From: Akkermansiaceae bacterium
GTDB lineage: Bacteria > Verrucomicrobiota > Verrucomicrobiia > Verrucomicrobiales > Akkermansiaceae
NCBI GenBank assembly: GCA_903919975.1
Contig: CAIXKE010000066.1
Location: 81,479-145,478 of the forward strand
Direction: 5' to 3'
Length of the DNA: 64,000 bases
Shown: piece by piece, positions 17,264-26,839 of the stretch
Layout of the letters: the number at the start of each line of letters is the position of its first letter
How positions within the stretch are numbered: position 1 is the first letter of the stretch
The notes under the pieces: generated by a model
Databases searched by the model: none
The model's input: only the letters and a program-made list of their open reading frames with translations
Told to the model about the DNA's origin: nothing
Translations under genes and position numbers: made by a program

Positions 17264-18325
17264 ATGTTCTGGAACCCCACAATATTCACCTGCCTGCTAG
17301 CCGGAATCGCCGCAGGCGATCCTATACCGCAGCCATCCCATTCCATCGTGGAATGGCAGGGCCGCACCATGGGCAGTCCCTATGCGGTCAAAATCGTGGA
17401 TAGCGGCCTAACAGATAATAATCTACCAGCGATCAAGTTAGAGATCGAACAAACACTCATCGAAGTCAACCGCCAGATGTCCAATTACCAACCGGACAGC
17501 GAACTCTCGCGCTTCAACCGCGCAACAGCCGATGTTCCGTTCAAGGTATCCCCGGAGTTCGCAAAGGTCGCTCGCTTCGCGCTGGAAATCAGCCGGTTTT
17601 CAGAAGGCGCGTTTGATCCGACGCTTGGGCCACTGATCAATCTCTGGGGATTCGGCGAGAAAACCGGCAATCATGTGGTGCCCGATGAAAACACCCTCCG
17701 CTCCACCATGGCCAAGATCGGTTGGAAGCATTTGAAAATCAGCGACGCAAACGAGTTAATCAAAGACGCCCCGGAGATCGCCCTTGATCTGGGAGGTGTG
17801 GCCAAGGGCTACGGAGTGGATCGGATGATCGAGATCTTGCGCGCCCATGGATTTAAAAACCTCTACGCCTCCATCGCAGGTGAGGTAAGGGTGATCGGAC
17901 ACAATCCGCATGGCACCAAGTGGATGTTAGGGGTCAGCGTGCCCGTTGATCACTGGCGCAATGACAACCCCATGGCCGCGATGGTTTCCATTTCCAACCA
18001 AGCGCTCTCAACTTCCGGGGACTACCAGAAGTTTTTCATCGATTCATCGGGCCGCAGACTTTGCCACATCATCGACCCCCGCACCGGTTCTCCGGTGAGC
18101 CACGACCTCGCCAGCGTCACGATCGTCGGCCCGGACAGCATGACTGCGGATGGCCTATCCACCTCACTTTTCGTGCTCGGTCTCGTGGAAGGTATGAAAA
18201 AAATCGAGTCACGCCAGGATTCAGCCGCCCTGTTCATTCTCCGCGAAAAGGACGGCTCATTCAGGCAATTGGCCAGCTCCAGATTTGAGAAACTCACTGG
18301 ATACCAGCCCCCACCCGACAAATGA
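17264..18325 (+). CDS. apbE: FAD:protein FMN transferase ApbE
   Basis: The product (353 aa) transfers FMN from FAD to a Thr/Ser of an exported target protein. I chose the ATG at 17264 because it opens a signal peptide (FWNPTIFTCLLAGIAAG); the ORF-track start at 17144 overlaps the previous gene. Family blocks are intact: GRTMGSPYAVKI, DPTLGPLINLWGFG, LDLGGVAKGYGVDRM, HIIDPRTGSPV (metal/FAD site) and ADGLSTSLFVLG. The gene follows the DUF2271-like protein by 52 bp, so that protein is the obvious substrate candidate. cysJ begins about 200 bp further on. Confidence 0.92.
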   Translation: MFWNPTIFTCLLAGIAAGDPIPQPSHSIVEWQGRTMGSPYAVKIVDSGLTDNNLPAIKLEIEQTLIEVNRQMSNYQPDSELSRFNRATADVPFKVSPEFAKVARFALEISRFSEGAFDPTLGPLINLWGFGEKTGNHVVPDENTLRSTMAKIGWKHLKISDANELIKDAPEIALDLGGVAKGYGVDRMIEILRAHGFKNLYASIAGEVRVIGHNPHGTKWMLGVSVPVDHWRNDNPMAAMVSISNQALSTSGDYQKFFIDSSGRRLCHIIDPRTGSPVSHDLASVTIVGPDSMTADGLSTSLFVLGLVEGMKKIESRQDSAALFILREKDGSFRQLASSRFEKLTGYQPPPDK

Positions 18326-18524
18326 CACCCACCGTGGTGTCGCGGTGGCGAGAACACCTTCCGGTTTCATAGCTGACGGCGGATCGAATGAGGCCGGGAA
18401 CGCTCATGGCTATTGCGGAGCACTTTCGCGAATCGCGGAAAATGCAAATAGTGATTGCCTCCGACAGCAATCAACCCCATATTTTTCCCGAAACCTCACA
18501 AAACAAGGTAACAAACTAAGGTTT

Positions 18525-20291
18525 ATGCTTCCAGAGCACGCTCCATTCAATTCTGACCAGCGCCAAGCGCTGAATTCCCTCATTTCCAGCCTCGATCCCC
18601 TCCAGCGCGGATGGCTCAGCGGCTTTTTGGCCAGTGCCGCTCCCGCTGCAGCCGCTTCAGCCCCTGTTTCAGCAGGAAAACTCACCGTGCTCTACGGCAC
18701 CGAATCTGGAAACTCAGAATCCCTTGCCGATCGCGCCGTGAAGGAAGCGAAAAAACGCGGCTTCAAAGCGGTCATGAAAAACATGAGCGATCTCGCTCCA
18801 ACCGAACTCGCAAAGGTTTCCAACCTGCTGGTGATCGTTTCCACCTGGGGCGATGGCGATCCACCCGAGACCGCCACCCCCTTTTACAAGGAATTCATGG
18901 CCTCCGCGACTTCGCTCAACAGCGTCCGCTTCTCCGTCTGCGCGCTCGGCGATACTTCCTACGAAAAATTCTGCCAAACCGGCAAAGACATCGACGCCCA
19001 CTTGGAAAAACTCGGCGCCCAACGCGTCACCGACCGACAAGATTGCGATGTGGATTACGAGGATGCATTTACGGCATGGCTTTCCCACTCGCTCAGCGCA
19101 CTCGCTCCCGCTTCATCGTCCACCGCAGCGGTCACCCAACCCGCCGCCCCGACGAGCACCACCGTTGAATACGGCAAAAAAAATCCGTTTCCTGCCGAGT
19201 TGCTCGATGTCGTGCAACTCAACGGAGAAGGCTCAACCAAGGAAACCCTCCACCTCGAACTATCCCTCGCCGGTTCCGGCCTATCCTACGAACCTGGCGA
19301 CGCGCTCGCCGTCATGCCCGTCAACGCACCGGACATGGTCCAAGCCGTGCTCGATGCCGCCAAACTCACCGGCAATGAAGAGATCGAAACCAAAACCGCC
19401 GGCCGCAAACGCTTGGCAGATGCCTTGCGCGAGGATTTCGACATCACCGCCCTCTCCCGCAACGTCCTCACCAAACTTGCCGACATCACCCAAACCCGAA
19501 CGCTGCAATCCCTGCTCGCCGATGACGCGAAAGACCAACTCCGGGAATTCGTCAACGGTCGGGAAATCATCGACGCCCTCCTCCAGTTCGCTCCCACCGG
19601 CCTCGCCCCCGATGCCTTATCCAGCATCTTCCGGAAACTCCCGCCCCGCTTGTATTCGATCGCATCGAGCCCACTCGCCCACCCCGATGAAGTCCACCTC
19701 ACAGTAGCCGCCGTCCGTTACCAATCCCACGGCCGCGCTCGCAAGGGCGTCTGCTCGACATTCCTCGCGGATCTCATGAAACCCGGTGATCTCTTCCCGG
19801 TATTCGTCCAACCCAATAAAAACTTCCGCCTCCCGGAAAACCCCGCAACCCCCATCATCATGGTCGGCCCCGGCACCGGCATCGCTCCGTTCCGCGCCTT
19901 CGTCGAACACCGCGCTGCCACCGGTACCACCGGAAAAAATTGGCTGTTCATGGGAGATCAACATTACCTTTACGATTTCCTCTATCAACTCGAATGGCAG
20001 GAACACCTCAAATCCGGCGCTCTCACCCGCCTCGACGTCGCCTTCTCACGCGACCAACCGGAGAAAATTTACGTCCAACAATGCATGGCCGAACGCGGCG
20101 CGGACCTCTATGCCTGGCTCGAACAAGGCGCTCATTTCTACGTCTGCGGCGATGCCAAACGCATGGCCGCCGATGTCCATGAAACTCTAATTTCCATCAT
20201 CGAAAAACACGGCTCCAAATCCCGAGAAACCGCCGAATCCTACCTCGAAGACCTCAAAAAATCCAAACGCTACCAACGCGATGTGTATTGA
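18525..20291 (+). CDS. cysJ: Assimilatory sulfite reductase flavoprotein subunit
   Basis: The product (588 aa) passes electrons from NADPH through FAD and FMN to the CysI hemoprotein. I start it at the ATG at 18525, which has AAGG 4-7 bases upstream; the 80 extra residues of the longer ORF look non-coding. A flavodoxin domain (VLYGTESGNSESLAD, STWGDGDPPETA, ALGDTSYEKFC) precedes an FAD-binding domain (LPPRLYSIASSP, GVCSTFLAD) and an NAD(P)-binding domain (IIMVGPGTGIAPFRAF). The C-terminus YLEDLKKSKRYQRDVY is typical of CysJ. It is followed by cysI, cysH and cysK in one direction. An inverted repeat (GATTGC..GCAATC, 18453-18472) lies in the leader. Confidence 0.95.
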   Translation: MLPEHAPFNSDQRQALNSLISSLDPLQRGWLSGFLASAAPAAAASAPVSAGKLTVLYGTESGNSESLADRAVKEAKKRGFKAVMKNMSDLAPTELAKVSNLLVIVSTWGDGDPPETATPFYKEFMASATSLNSVRFSVCALGDTSYEKFCQTGKDIDAHLEKLGAQRVTDRQDCDVDYEDAFTAWLSHSLSALAPASSSTAAVTQPAAPTSTTVEYGKKNPFPAELLDVVQLNGEGSTKETLHLELSLAGSGLSYEPGDALAVMPVNAPDMVQAVLDAAKLTGNEEIETKTAGRKRLADALREDFDITALSRNVLTKLADITQTRTLQSLLADDAKDQLREFVNGREIIDALLQFAPTGLAPDALSSIFRKLPPRLYSIASSPLAHPDEVHLTVAAVRYQSHGRARKGVCSTFLADLMKPGDLFPVFVQPNKNFRLPENPATPIIMVGPGTGIAPFRAFVEHRAATGTTGKNWLFMGDQHYLYDFLYQLEWQEHLKSGALTRLDVAFSRDQPEKIYVQQCMAERGADLYAWLEQGAHFYVCGDAKRMAADVHETLISIIEKHGSKSRETAESYLEDLKKSKRYQRDVY

Positions 20292-20392
20292 GTGCCGAGT
20301 GATCAGTGATCAGAAAATATTACTCACTGCCCACTGCCCACTGCCCACTGCCCACTGCCCACTGCCCACTGCTCACTTCCCCACCTATCCCC
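20292..20392 (+). repeat. cysJ-cysI spacer with heptamer array
   Basis: Directly after the cysJ stop comes GTGCCGAGTGATCAGTGATCAG, then a run of CACTGCC heptamers (about 20323-20377) ending in TGCTCAC, then the pyrimidine-rich CTTCCCCACCTATCCCC before the cysI ATG. The first word is the reverse complement of the TGATCAC heptamer used elsewhere in the window, so the two halves can partly pair. The same 22-base start word recurs at 45631. Confidence 0.85.
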
Positions 20393-22117
20393 ATGTCCGA
20401 AGAAAAGAAACTCTCCGCCAACGAATACATCAAAATTGATAGCAATTACCTCCGTGGAACCATTCAGGAAGGCCTTGCCGATCTATCCACCGGATCTATG
20501 TCCGCGGATGATCAACAATTACTCAAATTCCACGGCACCTATCAACAGGATGATCGCGATCTTCGCGCCGACCGCCGCAAGCACAAGCTTGAGAAAGCCT
20601 ACTCTTTCATGATCCGCATCCGCGTGCCCGGAGGCGTAGCCACCCCGGCCCAATGGCTGGAAACCGACCGCCTCGCCACGCAATTCGCCAATCACACGAT
20701 CAAGCTCACCACCCGCCAAGCCTTCCAGTTTCACGGCATCATCAAGAGCAACCTCAAGCGCACCATCAAGGAGATCAACCAGTGCGCCATGGACACCATC
20801 GCCGCATGCGGTGATGTGAACCGCAACGTGATGTGCAACCCGAACCCTTACCTCTCCGAGATCCACGCCAAGGTTCTCAAAGTCGCCCAAGGCATCTCCG
20901 ACCACCTCACGCCGCAAACCCGCGCCTACCATGAAATCTGGCTCGATGGCGAAAAAGTCGAAAGCTCCGAGGAGGAGGTCGAGCCGATCTACGGCAAAAC
21001 CTATCTCCCCCGCAAATTCAAAATCACCATCGCCGTCCCACCTTCTAACGATGTCGATATCTACGCCAACTGCCTTTCTTTCATCGCCATCGTCGAAAAT
21101 GGCAGCCTAGTCGGATTCAACGTCGCCGTCGGCGGCGGCATGGGCTCAAGCCACAACAACGAAAAAACCTATCCACGCATCGCCGATGTCATCGGCTTCT
21201 GCACCGTCGATCAAGTGGTTGATGTCGCGGAAAAAACCGTGCTCGTCCAACGTGACTTCGGTGATCGCACCGACCGCAAACACTCACGTTTCAAATACAC
21301 CGTCGATGACCACGGCCCCGCATGGATCCTTGCCAAAATCAACGAATACCTCGGCTATGAGCTCGGCCTGGTCCGCCCCTTCGCCTTCGAGGACAATGGC
21401 GACCGCTTCGGCTGGGTGGATGATGCCAATGGCAACTCCCACCTCACCCTGTTCATCCAAGGCGGACGCGTGCTCGATACACCCGCCTATCCACTTCTAA
21501 CCGGCTTGCGCGAAATCGCCAAAATCCACGACGGCGATTTCCGCCTCACTGCCAACCAGAACCTCATCATCGCCAACATCTCTCCCGCCAAGCGCCCGGA
21601 AATCGAGAAATTGTTGAAACAATACGGAATCAAAGACAGCCACCTCAAAAGCGCCCTGCGCCTGAATTCACTCGCCTGCGTCGCACTCCCCACCTGCGGA
21701 CTCTCACTCGCCGAAGCCGAGCGCTACCTCCCGGACCTGCTCACCGAACTGGAAGAAGTCATCGAGGAAAACGGCCTCCGCCATGACGCCATCACCATCC
21801 GCATGACCGGCTGCCCGAATGGCTGCGCGCGTCCCTACATCGCAGAGATCGGCTTCGTCGGCCGCGCCCCCGGAAAATACAACGTCTATCTCGGCGGTGG
21901 ATTCGCCGGCCAACGCCTCTCCAAACTCTATCGCGAAAGCGTGCCCGACACCGAAATCAAATCCCTGCTCGCCCCCATCATCTCCCGCTACGCCAAGGAA
22001 CGTGAAAATGGCGAACGCTTCGGCGATTTCTGCATCCGGACCGGCTACGTCGCCGCCACCATCCAAGGCGGCGATTTTCACCAGAACATCAAGCCGGAAG
22101 CTCTGAAGAAAGCCTGA
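20393..22117 (+). CDS. cysI: Assimilatory sulfite reductase hemoprotein subunit
   Basis: The product (574 aa) reduces sulfite to sulfide using a coupled siroheme and 4Fe-4S centre. The ATG at 20393 ([14 protein letters not shown]) is the right start; the longer ORF merely translates the heptamer repeats upstream. The cluster ligands are visible in [19 protein letters not shown] and [11 protein letters not shown]. The repeated sulfite/nitrite reductase ferredoxin-like halves ([13 protein letters not shown] and [13 protein letters not shown]) are present. The length is usual for CysI. It sits between cysJ and cysH, 10 bp before the latter. Confidence 0.95.
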   Translation: MSEEKKLSANEYIKIDSNYLRGTIQEGLADLSTGSMSADDQQLLKFHGTYQQDDRDLRADRRKHKLEKAYSFMIRIRVPGGVATPAQWLETDRLATQFANHTIKLTTRQAFQFHGIIKSNLKRTIKEINQCAMDTIAACGDVNRNVMCNPNPYLSEIHAKVLKVAQGISDHLTPQTRAYHEIWLDGEKVESSEEEVEPIYGKTYLPRKFKITIAVPPSNDVDIYANCLSFIAIVENGSLVGFNVAVGGGMGSSHNNEKTYPRIADVIGFCTVDQVVDVAEKTVLVQRDFGDRTDRKHSRFKYTVDDHGPAWILAKINEYLGYELGLVRPFAFEDNGDRFGWVDDANGNSHLTLFIQGGRVLDTPAYPLLTGLREIAKIHDGDFRLTANQNLIIANISPAKRPEIEKLLKQYGIKDSHLKSALRLNSLACVALPTCGLSLAEAERYLPDLLTELEEVIEENGLRHDAITIRMTGCPNGCARPYIAEIGFVGRAPGKYNVYLGGGFAGQRLSKLYRESVPDTEIKSLLAPIISRYAKERENGERFGDFCIRTGYVAATIQGGDFHQNIKPEALKKA

Positions 22118-22127
22118 GAATCCCCCC

Positions 22128-22862
22128 ATGCGTGCTTTAAAATTCCATGCTGAACCCGATTTCGATCCGGAGATCCTCTCCGCCGATCTCGTGCCACTCC
22201 GCGCCGGTGAACGATTGCGACTCCTAAATGAACGCTTCGGCGGCAACCTCGTCGCCAGCACCAGCTTCGGTCTCCAATCCGCCGTGATGCTCCACCTGCT
22301 TCACGAAAACACCCCGGATGTGCCCGTCGTCTTTATCGATACCGGATTCCATTTTCCCGAAACCTATCAGTATGCGGAGCAATTGATGGACCGCCTCAAA
22401 CTCGACATGCGCGTCTATCAACCCACCGTCTCCGCCGCCCGCATGCAAGCACTCTGGGGCGATCTCTGGGCCCGAGACAAGGAGGGCGCGGACCGCTACG
22501 CCCTGCTCACCAAAATCGAACCGATGAACCGCGCCCTCACCGATCTCGGCTCGGACGTCTGGATCAGCGGCCTGCGCCGCAGCCACTCGCAGACGCGCGC
22601 CTCACGCAGCTTCGCCGAGCGCCAGAAAAAAACCCTCAAAGTCTATCCGATTCTCGATTGGGCGGACGCGCAGGTGGAAATTTACATGCACCAGCATGAC
22701 TTGCCGCCGCACCCGCTCGCCGAAAAAGGCTACGTCACCATGGGCGACTGGCACAGCACCCGCCCATCCACCAAGGAGGAAGCCGAAGCATCCCGCTTCA
22801 ATGGCGAGAAATACGAATGCGGACTCCACCTCGATTCAACATCGGCGGATTTCCAAATCTAA
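22128..22862 (+). CDS. cysH: Phosphoadenylyl-sulfate (PAPS) reductase
   Basis: The product (244 aa) makes sulfite from activated sulfate using thioredoxin. Motifs include SFGLQSAVMLHLL (nucleotide loop), DTGFHFPETY, WISGLRRSHSQTRASR, KVYPILDWAD and the C-terminal catalytic YECGLH. The paired-cysteine motif that binds 4Fe-4S in APS reductases is absent, so the PAPS-using form is likelier. That would require sulfate adenylylation and APS kinase genes, which are not in this window. It is in an operon with cysJI upstream. Confidence 0.93.
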   Translation: MRALKFHAEPDFDPEILSADLVPLRAGERLRLLNERFGGNLVASTSFGLQSAVMLHLLHENTPDVPVVFIDTGFHFPETYQYAEQLMDRLKLDMRVYQPTVSAARMQALWGDLWARDKEGADRYALLTKIEPMNRALTDLGSDVWISGLRRSHSQTRASRSFAERQKKTLKVYPILDWADAQVEIYMHQHDLPPHPLAEKGYVTMGDWHSTRPSTKEEAEASRFNGEKYECGLHLDSTSADFQI

Positions 22863-22923
22863 AGTGCCTGGAAAGGAAGCTTGTAATCTCGTAGCAATTG
22901 AGTTTAGAAGTTCACTGAACTTT

Positions 22924-23568
22924 ATGCCGAAGCGTCGGTTAAAAACCACCGAATCGCCCGAGCAACTTGAGGAAACCCAAGTTGCAGATTGGAATTTCGC
23001 GGAGTTGCTGAACACAGACATCAAAGAACTTGAAATCGGAGATTCACTGAGGCGCCTAGGCAATATCCGTGTATTGGATTGGGATTTTAAAAACGTCATC
23101 CCTGTAGTTAAAAAAACCGCCAACATCGAGATCGATTTAATCGGCGGCATCAAACGAGTCGCCAATTACAAAGTGCTGGACTGGGATTTTAAAGCATCCA
23201 CTCCGACCGTGGTCCCACCCGCGCCACCAAATCCTAAAAAACGAGCTAAGAAAATAAAGCACTCCCCCGAAGCCCAAGCGCTCATTGATCACCTGAAAAA
23301 CTTTCTCCAATACGTTGCGGTCAATCTCATCAACGAACCATCCCATGCGCAAATCAAAGTCATGGAAATCTCACCCGGGGTTTTACGTATAAAACTCGTG
23401 CTGGTGAAACGAGATGTCGCGATGCTCATTGGGATGGAAGGCCACACGGCGTCGGCCATCCGCAGCGTGCTCAAAGCAATCGGCAGAAAAAGCAACGTGG
23501 ATGTCTTGCTCCAGATTCTATCGCACGAAGAGGATGTGTCCCTCGCAGCGCAAGAAACCGGAAAATGA
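22924..23568 (+). CDS. KhpA-like KH-domain protein with N-terminal DW[ND]F repeats
   Basis: The product (214 aa) probably binds RNA. The C-terminal part (about 120-200) reads as a KH domain of the KhpA/YlqC type: HLKNFLQYVAVNLINEPSHAQIKVMEIS.., then VAMLIGMEGHTASAIRSVLKAI, with GMEG as the GxxG loop. The first 100 residues carry three short repeats (VADWNFAELL, VLDWDFKNVI, VLDWDFKAST) with no family I know, then a basic linker (KKRAKKIK). I use the ATG at 22924; the longer ORF overlaps cysH. Lying between cysH and cysK, it may be co-transcribed with sulfur assimilation genes. KhpA proteins are usually about 80 aa, so this is an extended form. Confidence 0.75.
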   Translation: MPKRRLKTTESPEQLEETQVADWNFAELLNTDIKELEIGDSLRRLGNIRVLDWDFKNVIPVVKKTANIEIDLIGGIKRVANYKVLDWDFKASTPTVVPPAPPNPKKRAKKIKHSPEAQALIDHLKNFLQYVAVNLINEPSHAQIKVMEISPGVLRIKLVLVKRDVAMLIGMEGHTASAIRSVLKAIGRKSNVDVLLQILSHEEDVSLAAQETGK

Positions 23569-23679
23569 TTTTTTGAATGACAGGCTGCCCTGTGGCGGAT
23601 TTAGTTTGCAGGCAGTCGCAACTGAAGAATTTCCTTCCCGAGCCATTTTTACCCAAGAACCTCAAATCTATAAATCACC

Positions 23680-24639
23680 ATGAATATCGCTGAAAACATG
23701 GCCGCGACTGTCGGCAACACACCGCTCATCCGCCTCAATCACGTGACCGCTGGCCTTGATGCCGAGATCTGTGTGAAGGCGGAGTTTTTTAACCCGCTCT
23801 TCAGCGTCAAGGATCGCATCGGCAAGGCGATGATCGAGGCAGCGGAAAAAGATGGCTCACTCAAACCCGGAGGCCTCATCATCGAACCCACTTCCGGAAA
23901 CACCGGAATCGCCCTGGCCTTCATCGCCCGCGCCAAAGGCTACCGCTGCATCCTCACCATGCCGGAAAGCATGTCGATCGAACGCCGCGTTCTCCTCCGC
24001 CTGCTCGGCGCGGAAATCGTCCTCACTCCCCGCGCCCGCGGCATGAACGGAGCCATCGCCATGGCCAAAAAACTGCTCGCGGAAACCCCCGGCGCATTCG
24101 GCCCAGGGCAATTCGACAACCCGGCAAATCCCCAGATCCACCGCGAAACAACCGCCGAGGAAATCTGGCGTGACACCGATGGCCAAATCGATGCTTTCGT
24201 CGCCGGAGTCGGCACGGGCGGCACGCTCACCGGAGTTTCAGAAGTTCTCAAATCGCGTTGCGCCATGAAGGCATTCGCGGTGGAACCCGCCGCCAGTCCG
24301 GTGATTTCCGGCGGCGCTCCCGGACCACACATGATTCAAGGCATCGGCGCCGGATTCATCCCGGGGAATCTTAACGTGGCAATCATCGACGAAGTCATCC
24401 AAGTGAGCAACGAGGATGCCTTCGCCACCGCCCAAGCGCTTGCGCAGCAGGAAGGATTGCCCGCCGGCATCTCCACCGGTGCCAACGTCTGGGCCGCCAT
24501 GCAGGTCGCGAAACGCCCGGAATTCAAAGGCAAACGCATCGTCACCATCGGCTGCTCGTCCACCGAGCGCTACCTGTCCACTCCTCTCGCCGAGAAAGTG
24601 CGCGAGGAAGTCACGAATCTCCCAGTCCACGAGATTTAA
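23680..24639 (+). CDS. cysK: Cysteine synthase (O-acetylserine sulfhydrylase)
   Basis: The product (319 aa) combines O-acetylserine and sulfide to form cysteine, using PLP. Lys44 in [11 protein letters not shown] is the Schiff-base lysine, [10 protein letters not shown] binds the substrate carboxylate, and [14 protein letters not shown] binds the PLP phosphate. It closes the sulfate-to-cysteine pathway started by cysJIH. The gene ends 7 bp from the convergent ppk1 stop, leaving no room for separate terminators. Confidence 0.95.
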   Translation: MNIAENMAATVGNTPLIRLNHVTAGLDAEICVKAEFFNPLFSVKDRIGKAMIEAAEKDGSLKPGGLIIEPTSGNTGIALAFIARAKGYRCILTMPESMSIERRVLLRLLGAEIVLTPRARGMNGAIAMAKKLLAETPGAFGPGQFDNPANPQIHRETTAEEIWRDTDGQIDAFVAGVGTGGTLTGVSEVLKSRCAMKAFAVEPAASPVISGGAPGPHMIQGIGAGFIPGNLNVAIIDEVIQVSNEDAFATAQALAQQEGLPAGISTGANVWAAMQVAKRPEFKGKRIVTIGCSSTERYLSTPLAEKVREEVTNLPVHEI

Positions 24640-24646
24640 TCGATCG

Positions 24647-26743
24647 CTACTCCGCAGGAACGTGCGGCTCAAAGGTCATCGCTCGTTCGTGCTCAAGCGC
24701 CTTGGCGGTTTTTCTCGCCTGCTGATAGAAATGCTCCTGAGCGCGGAATGCCTTCTGGCCTTTGGCCCGGACGATGCGCTGTGACGTGCCATCCGGAAGC
24801 AAGCGCGATGCTTGGGTATTATCCTGGAAATAAGCATCCAATGTCCGGACAAGCCGACGCTTCAACGCGGCCTCCTCGATCGGTATCATGAGTTCAACAC
24901 GCTTTTCAAGATTGCGCGTCATCCAATCCGCCGAGGAAATGTAGATCTTGGAATCACCTCCCTGATGGAAATAAAACAACCGGGCGTGTTCAAGAAACCG
25001 ATCAATCACCGAGATCACCTCGATGTTTTTCGAGTAACGCGGATCACCAGGCTTGAGACAGCAAATCCCCCGGACGTTGAGTTTGATCTCCACGCCGGCA
25101 CGCGAGGCCTTGTAAAGCGCGTTGATGATCTCCGGATCCTGTAACGAGTTAACCTTGGCGATGATGCGCGCGGGAAACCCTTGCTTCGCACGCTCCGCCT
25201 CGCCGCTGATGAGATCCAACAAAGTCACCTTCATCAAGCTAGGCGCTGGAATCAAGCGCTGGAATCGCAACAACTTCGAGCGCCCGGATACAGCATTGAA
25301 GAATAGCGAGGCGTCATTTCCATACTCCGGCTTGCACGTGAGATAGGAAAGATCCGTGTAAAGCCGGGAAGTCGACTCGTTGTAGTTCCCGGTGCCAAGA
25401 TGCACATAGCGCCGCAAATGCCCCGACTCACGGCGGATGATCATGCAAATCTTAGCGTGGGTTTTGAGACCTTTAACTCCATAGACAATCTGCGCTCCAG
25501 CACGCTGGAGCTCATCCGCTCGATCCAAATTGCGCGCTTCATCAAAGCGGGCCTTCAGCTCGACGAGCACCGTCACGTGTTTGCCGTTTTCCGCAGCCGT
25601 AATAAGCGCATCAATGATGCGGGATTTTTTAGCAGTCCGATAGAGCACCTGCTTGATCGCTATGACATCCGGATCGCCCGCCGCTTCCTCAATAAAGCGC
25701 AGCACCGGCTCGAAGGATTCATACGGATGAAACAACATCACATCACCCGCCGTGATCGTTTCAAACATCGATGCCCCTGGCGCAATGGACGGCGAGGTCT
25801 GCCCGAGCCAATCGGGATCTCGTAGGTGGTCGTAATCCGCTAGAAATGCCAACTCCATGAACGAGGCCAGGCCGGGCGGACCGTCAACCCGATAAACCTC
25901 CCGCGGCCCGGCCGCGGTGACCTCCTGAATCATGCGGGCAAGATCGCGCGGCGCATCAGCGCGGAGCTCAAGTCGCACCGTATCCGAGAAACGGCGTGCG
26001 GTGAGCACATCCTCCATTTCATCGGCGAGGTCGGTAGCGTCCTCTTCCTGCACCACAATGTCGCCATTACGGGTCACGCGGAAGGCGGTGGTGGCTGCGA
26101 TGTTTTCCCCCGGAAAAAACCGCGCAGCGTGAGCCGCGACCAAATCCTCAATGAGAAGAAACGCATGAATATCCGCACCATCGGAAACAGGCACACGGCG
26201 ACCGAGACTCTCAGGAATAGGAATCAACGCGTAGCGGCTGGTCTGCGTTTCAGGATCCCGCAAGCGGCAGGCAACGATCACTTGAAGAGCCGGAACCATC
26301 GGCGGCGACTCACCGGTATCCACCGCAAGAGGCGTGAGCAACGGATAGATGAGATCCTCGAAGGTGGCGGACACCTGCGCGGATTGCTCGACCGATAGTT
26401 CACGAGGATACAGCAGTCGAATTCCGGATTTTTCAAGCAATGGAATCAACGTTTCCCTGAAGAGCGTGTATTGGTCCGCCGTCATGGCGAGAATACGCTG
26501 GCGCAAAGCGGCGAGATTCCGAACCGGAGTGAGTCCCGAGGGATCGGCGGACTTCAACCCGCCGCGCCGCATCGCCATGAGTCCGCCAATTCGGACTTGG
26601 AAAAACTCGTCGAGATTGGACGCGGTGATGGCGAGAAATTTGACGCGCTCAAGCAATGGCACATCGTCGCGAAGCGCCTCATTGAGAACGCGTTGATTGA
26701 ACTCAATCCATGAGAGTTCACGATTCAGATAGGGAGCGGACAT
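24647..26743 (-). CDS. ppk1: Polyphosphate kinase 1
   Basis: The product (698 aa) reversibly polymerises the ATP gamma-phosphate into polyphosphate through a phosphohistidine. The N-terminal YLNRELSWIEFNQRVLNEA and SNLDEFFQVRIGGL are diagnostic. The catalytic His lies in GLKTHAKICMIIR and the second conserved His in YVHLGTGNYNESTSRLYTDLSYLT. The full length is usual for Ppk1. Upstream on the same strand, across an AT-rich 96-bp spacer, is the Ppx-like gene; ppk2 lies beyond it on the other strand. Confidence 0.95.
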   Translation of the reverse strand: MSAPYLNRELSWIEFNQRVLNEALRDDVPLLERVKFLAITASNLDEFFQVRIGGLMAMRRGGLKSADPSGLTPVRNLAALRQRILAMTADQYTLFRETLIPLLEKSGIRLLYPRELSVEQSAQVSATFEDLIYPLLTPLAVDTGESPPMVPALQVIVACRLRDPETQTSRYALIPIPESLGRRVPVSDGADIHAFLLIEDLVAAHAARFFPGENIAATTAFRVTRNGDIVVQEEDATDLADEMEDVLTARRFSDTVRLELRADAPRDLARMIQEVTAAGPREVYRVDGPPGLASFMELAFLADYDHLRDPDWLGQTSPSIAPGASMFETITAGDVMLFHPYESFEPVLRFIEEAAGDPDVIAIKQVLYRTAKKSRIIDALITAAENGKHVTVLVELKARFDEARNLDRADELQRAGAQIVYGVKGLKTHAKICMIIRRESGHLRRYVHLGTGNYNESTSRLYTDLSYLTCKPEYGNDASLFFNAVSGRSKLLRFQRLIPAPSLMKVTLLDLISGEAERAKQGFPARIIAKVNSLQDPEIINALYKASRAGVEIKLNVRGICCLKPGDPRYSKNIEVISVIDRFLEHARLFYFHQGGDSKIYISSADWMTRNLEKRVELMIPIEEAALKRRLVRTLDAYFQDNTQASRLLPDGTSQRIVRAKGQKAFRAQEHFYQQARKTAKALEHERAMTFEPHVPAE

Positions 26744-26839
26744 AAGCGAATTTTAGATTATAAATTTTGAATTTTAAATTTTAAGAGAAAATATCCGAAT
26801 CTTGAATTAAAAATTCAAAATCCAAAATTCATCATTTCT
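26744..26839 (-). repeat. AT-rich word-repeat spacer between the Ppx-like gene and ppk1
   Basis: Read in gene direction, the stop-proximal half is GAATTTTGGATTTTGAATTTTTAATTC-like. The start-proximal half is AAAATTTAAAATTCAAAATTTATAATCTAAAATTC. The halves are approximately complementary, so the spacer can fold back. It is built from near-repeats of 9-11 bases and has a composition far from the flanking GC-rich genes. Confidence 0.7.

Noticed and set aside
18285-18524. 80-residue N-terminal extension of CysJ
   Set aside because: It has no similarity to the family, overlaps the end of apbE, and a better ribosome site precedes 18525.
18326-18524. Sulfur-related riboswitch (SAM type) before cysJ
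   Set aside because: Only a single 6-bp stem is evident; I could not find the conserved core of a known riboswitch.
20306-20392. N-terminal extension of CysI ([17 protein letters not shown])
   Set aside because: It is only the translation of the heptamer array; the conserved protein begins at 20393.
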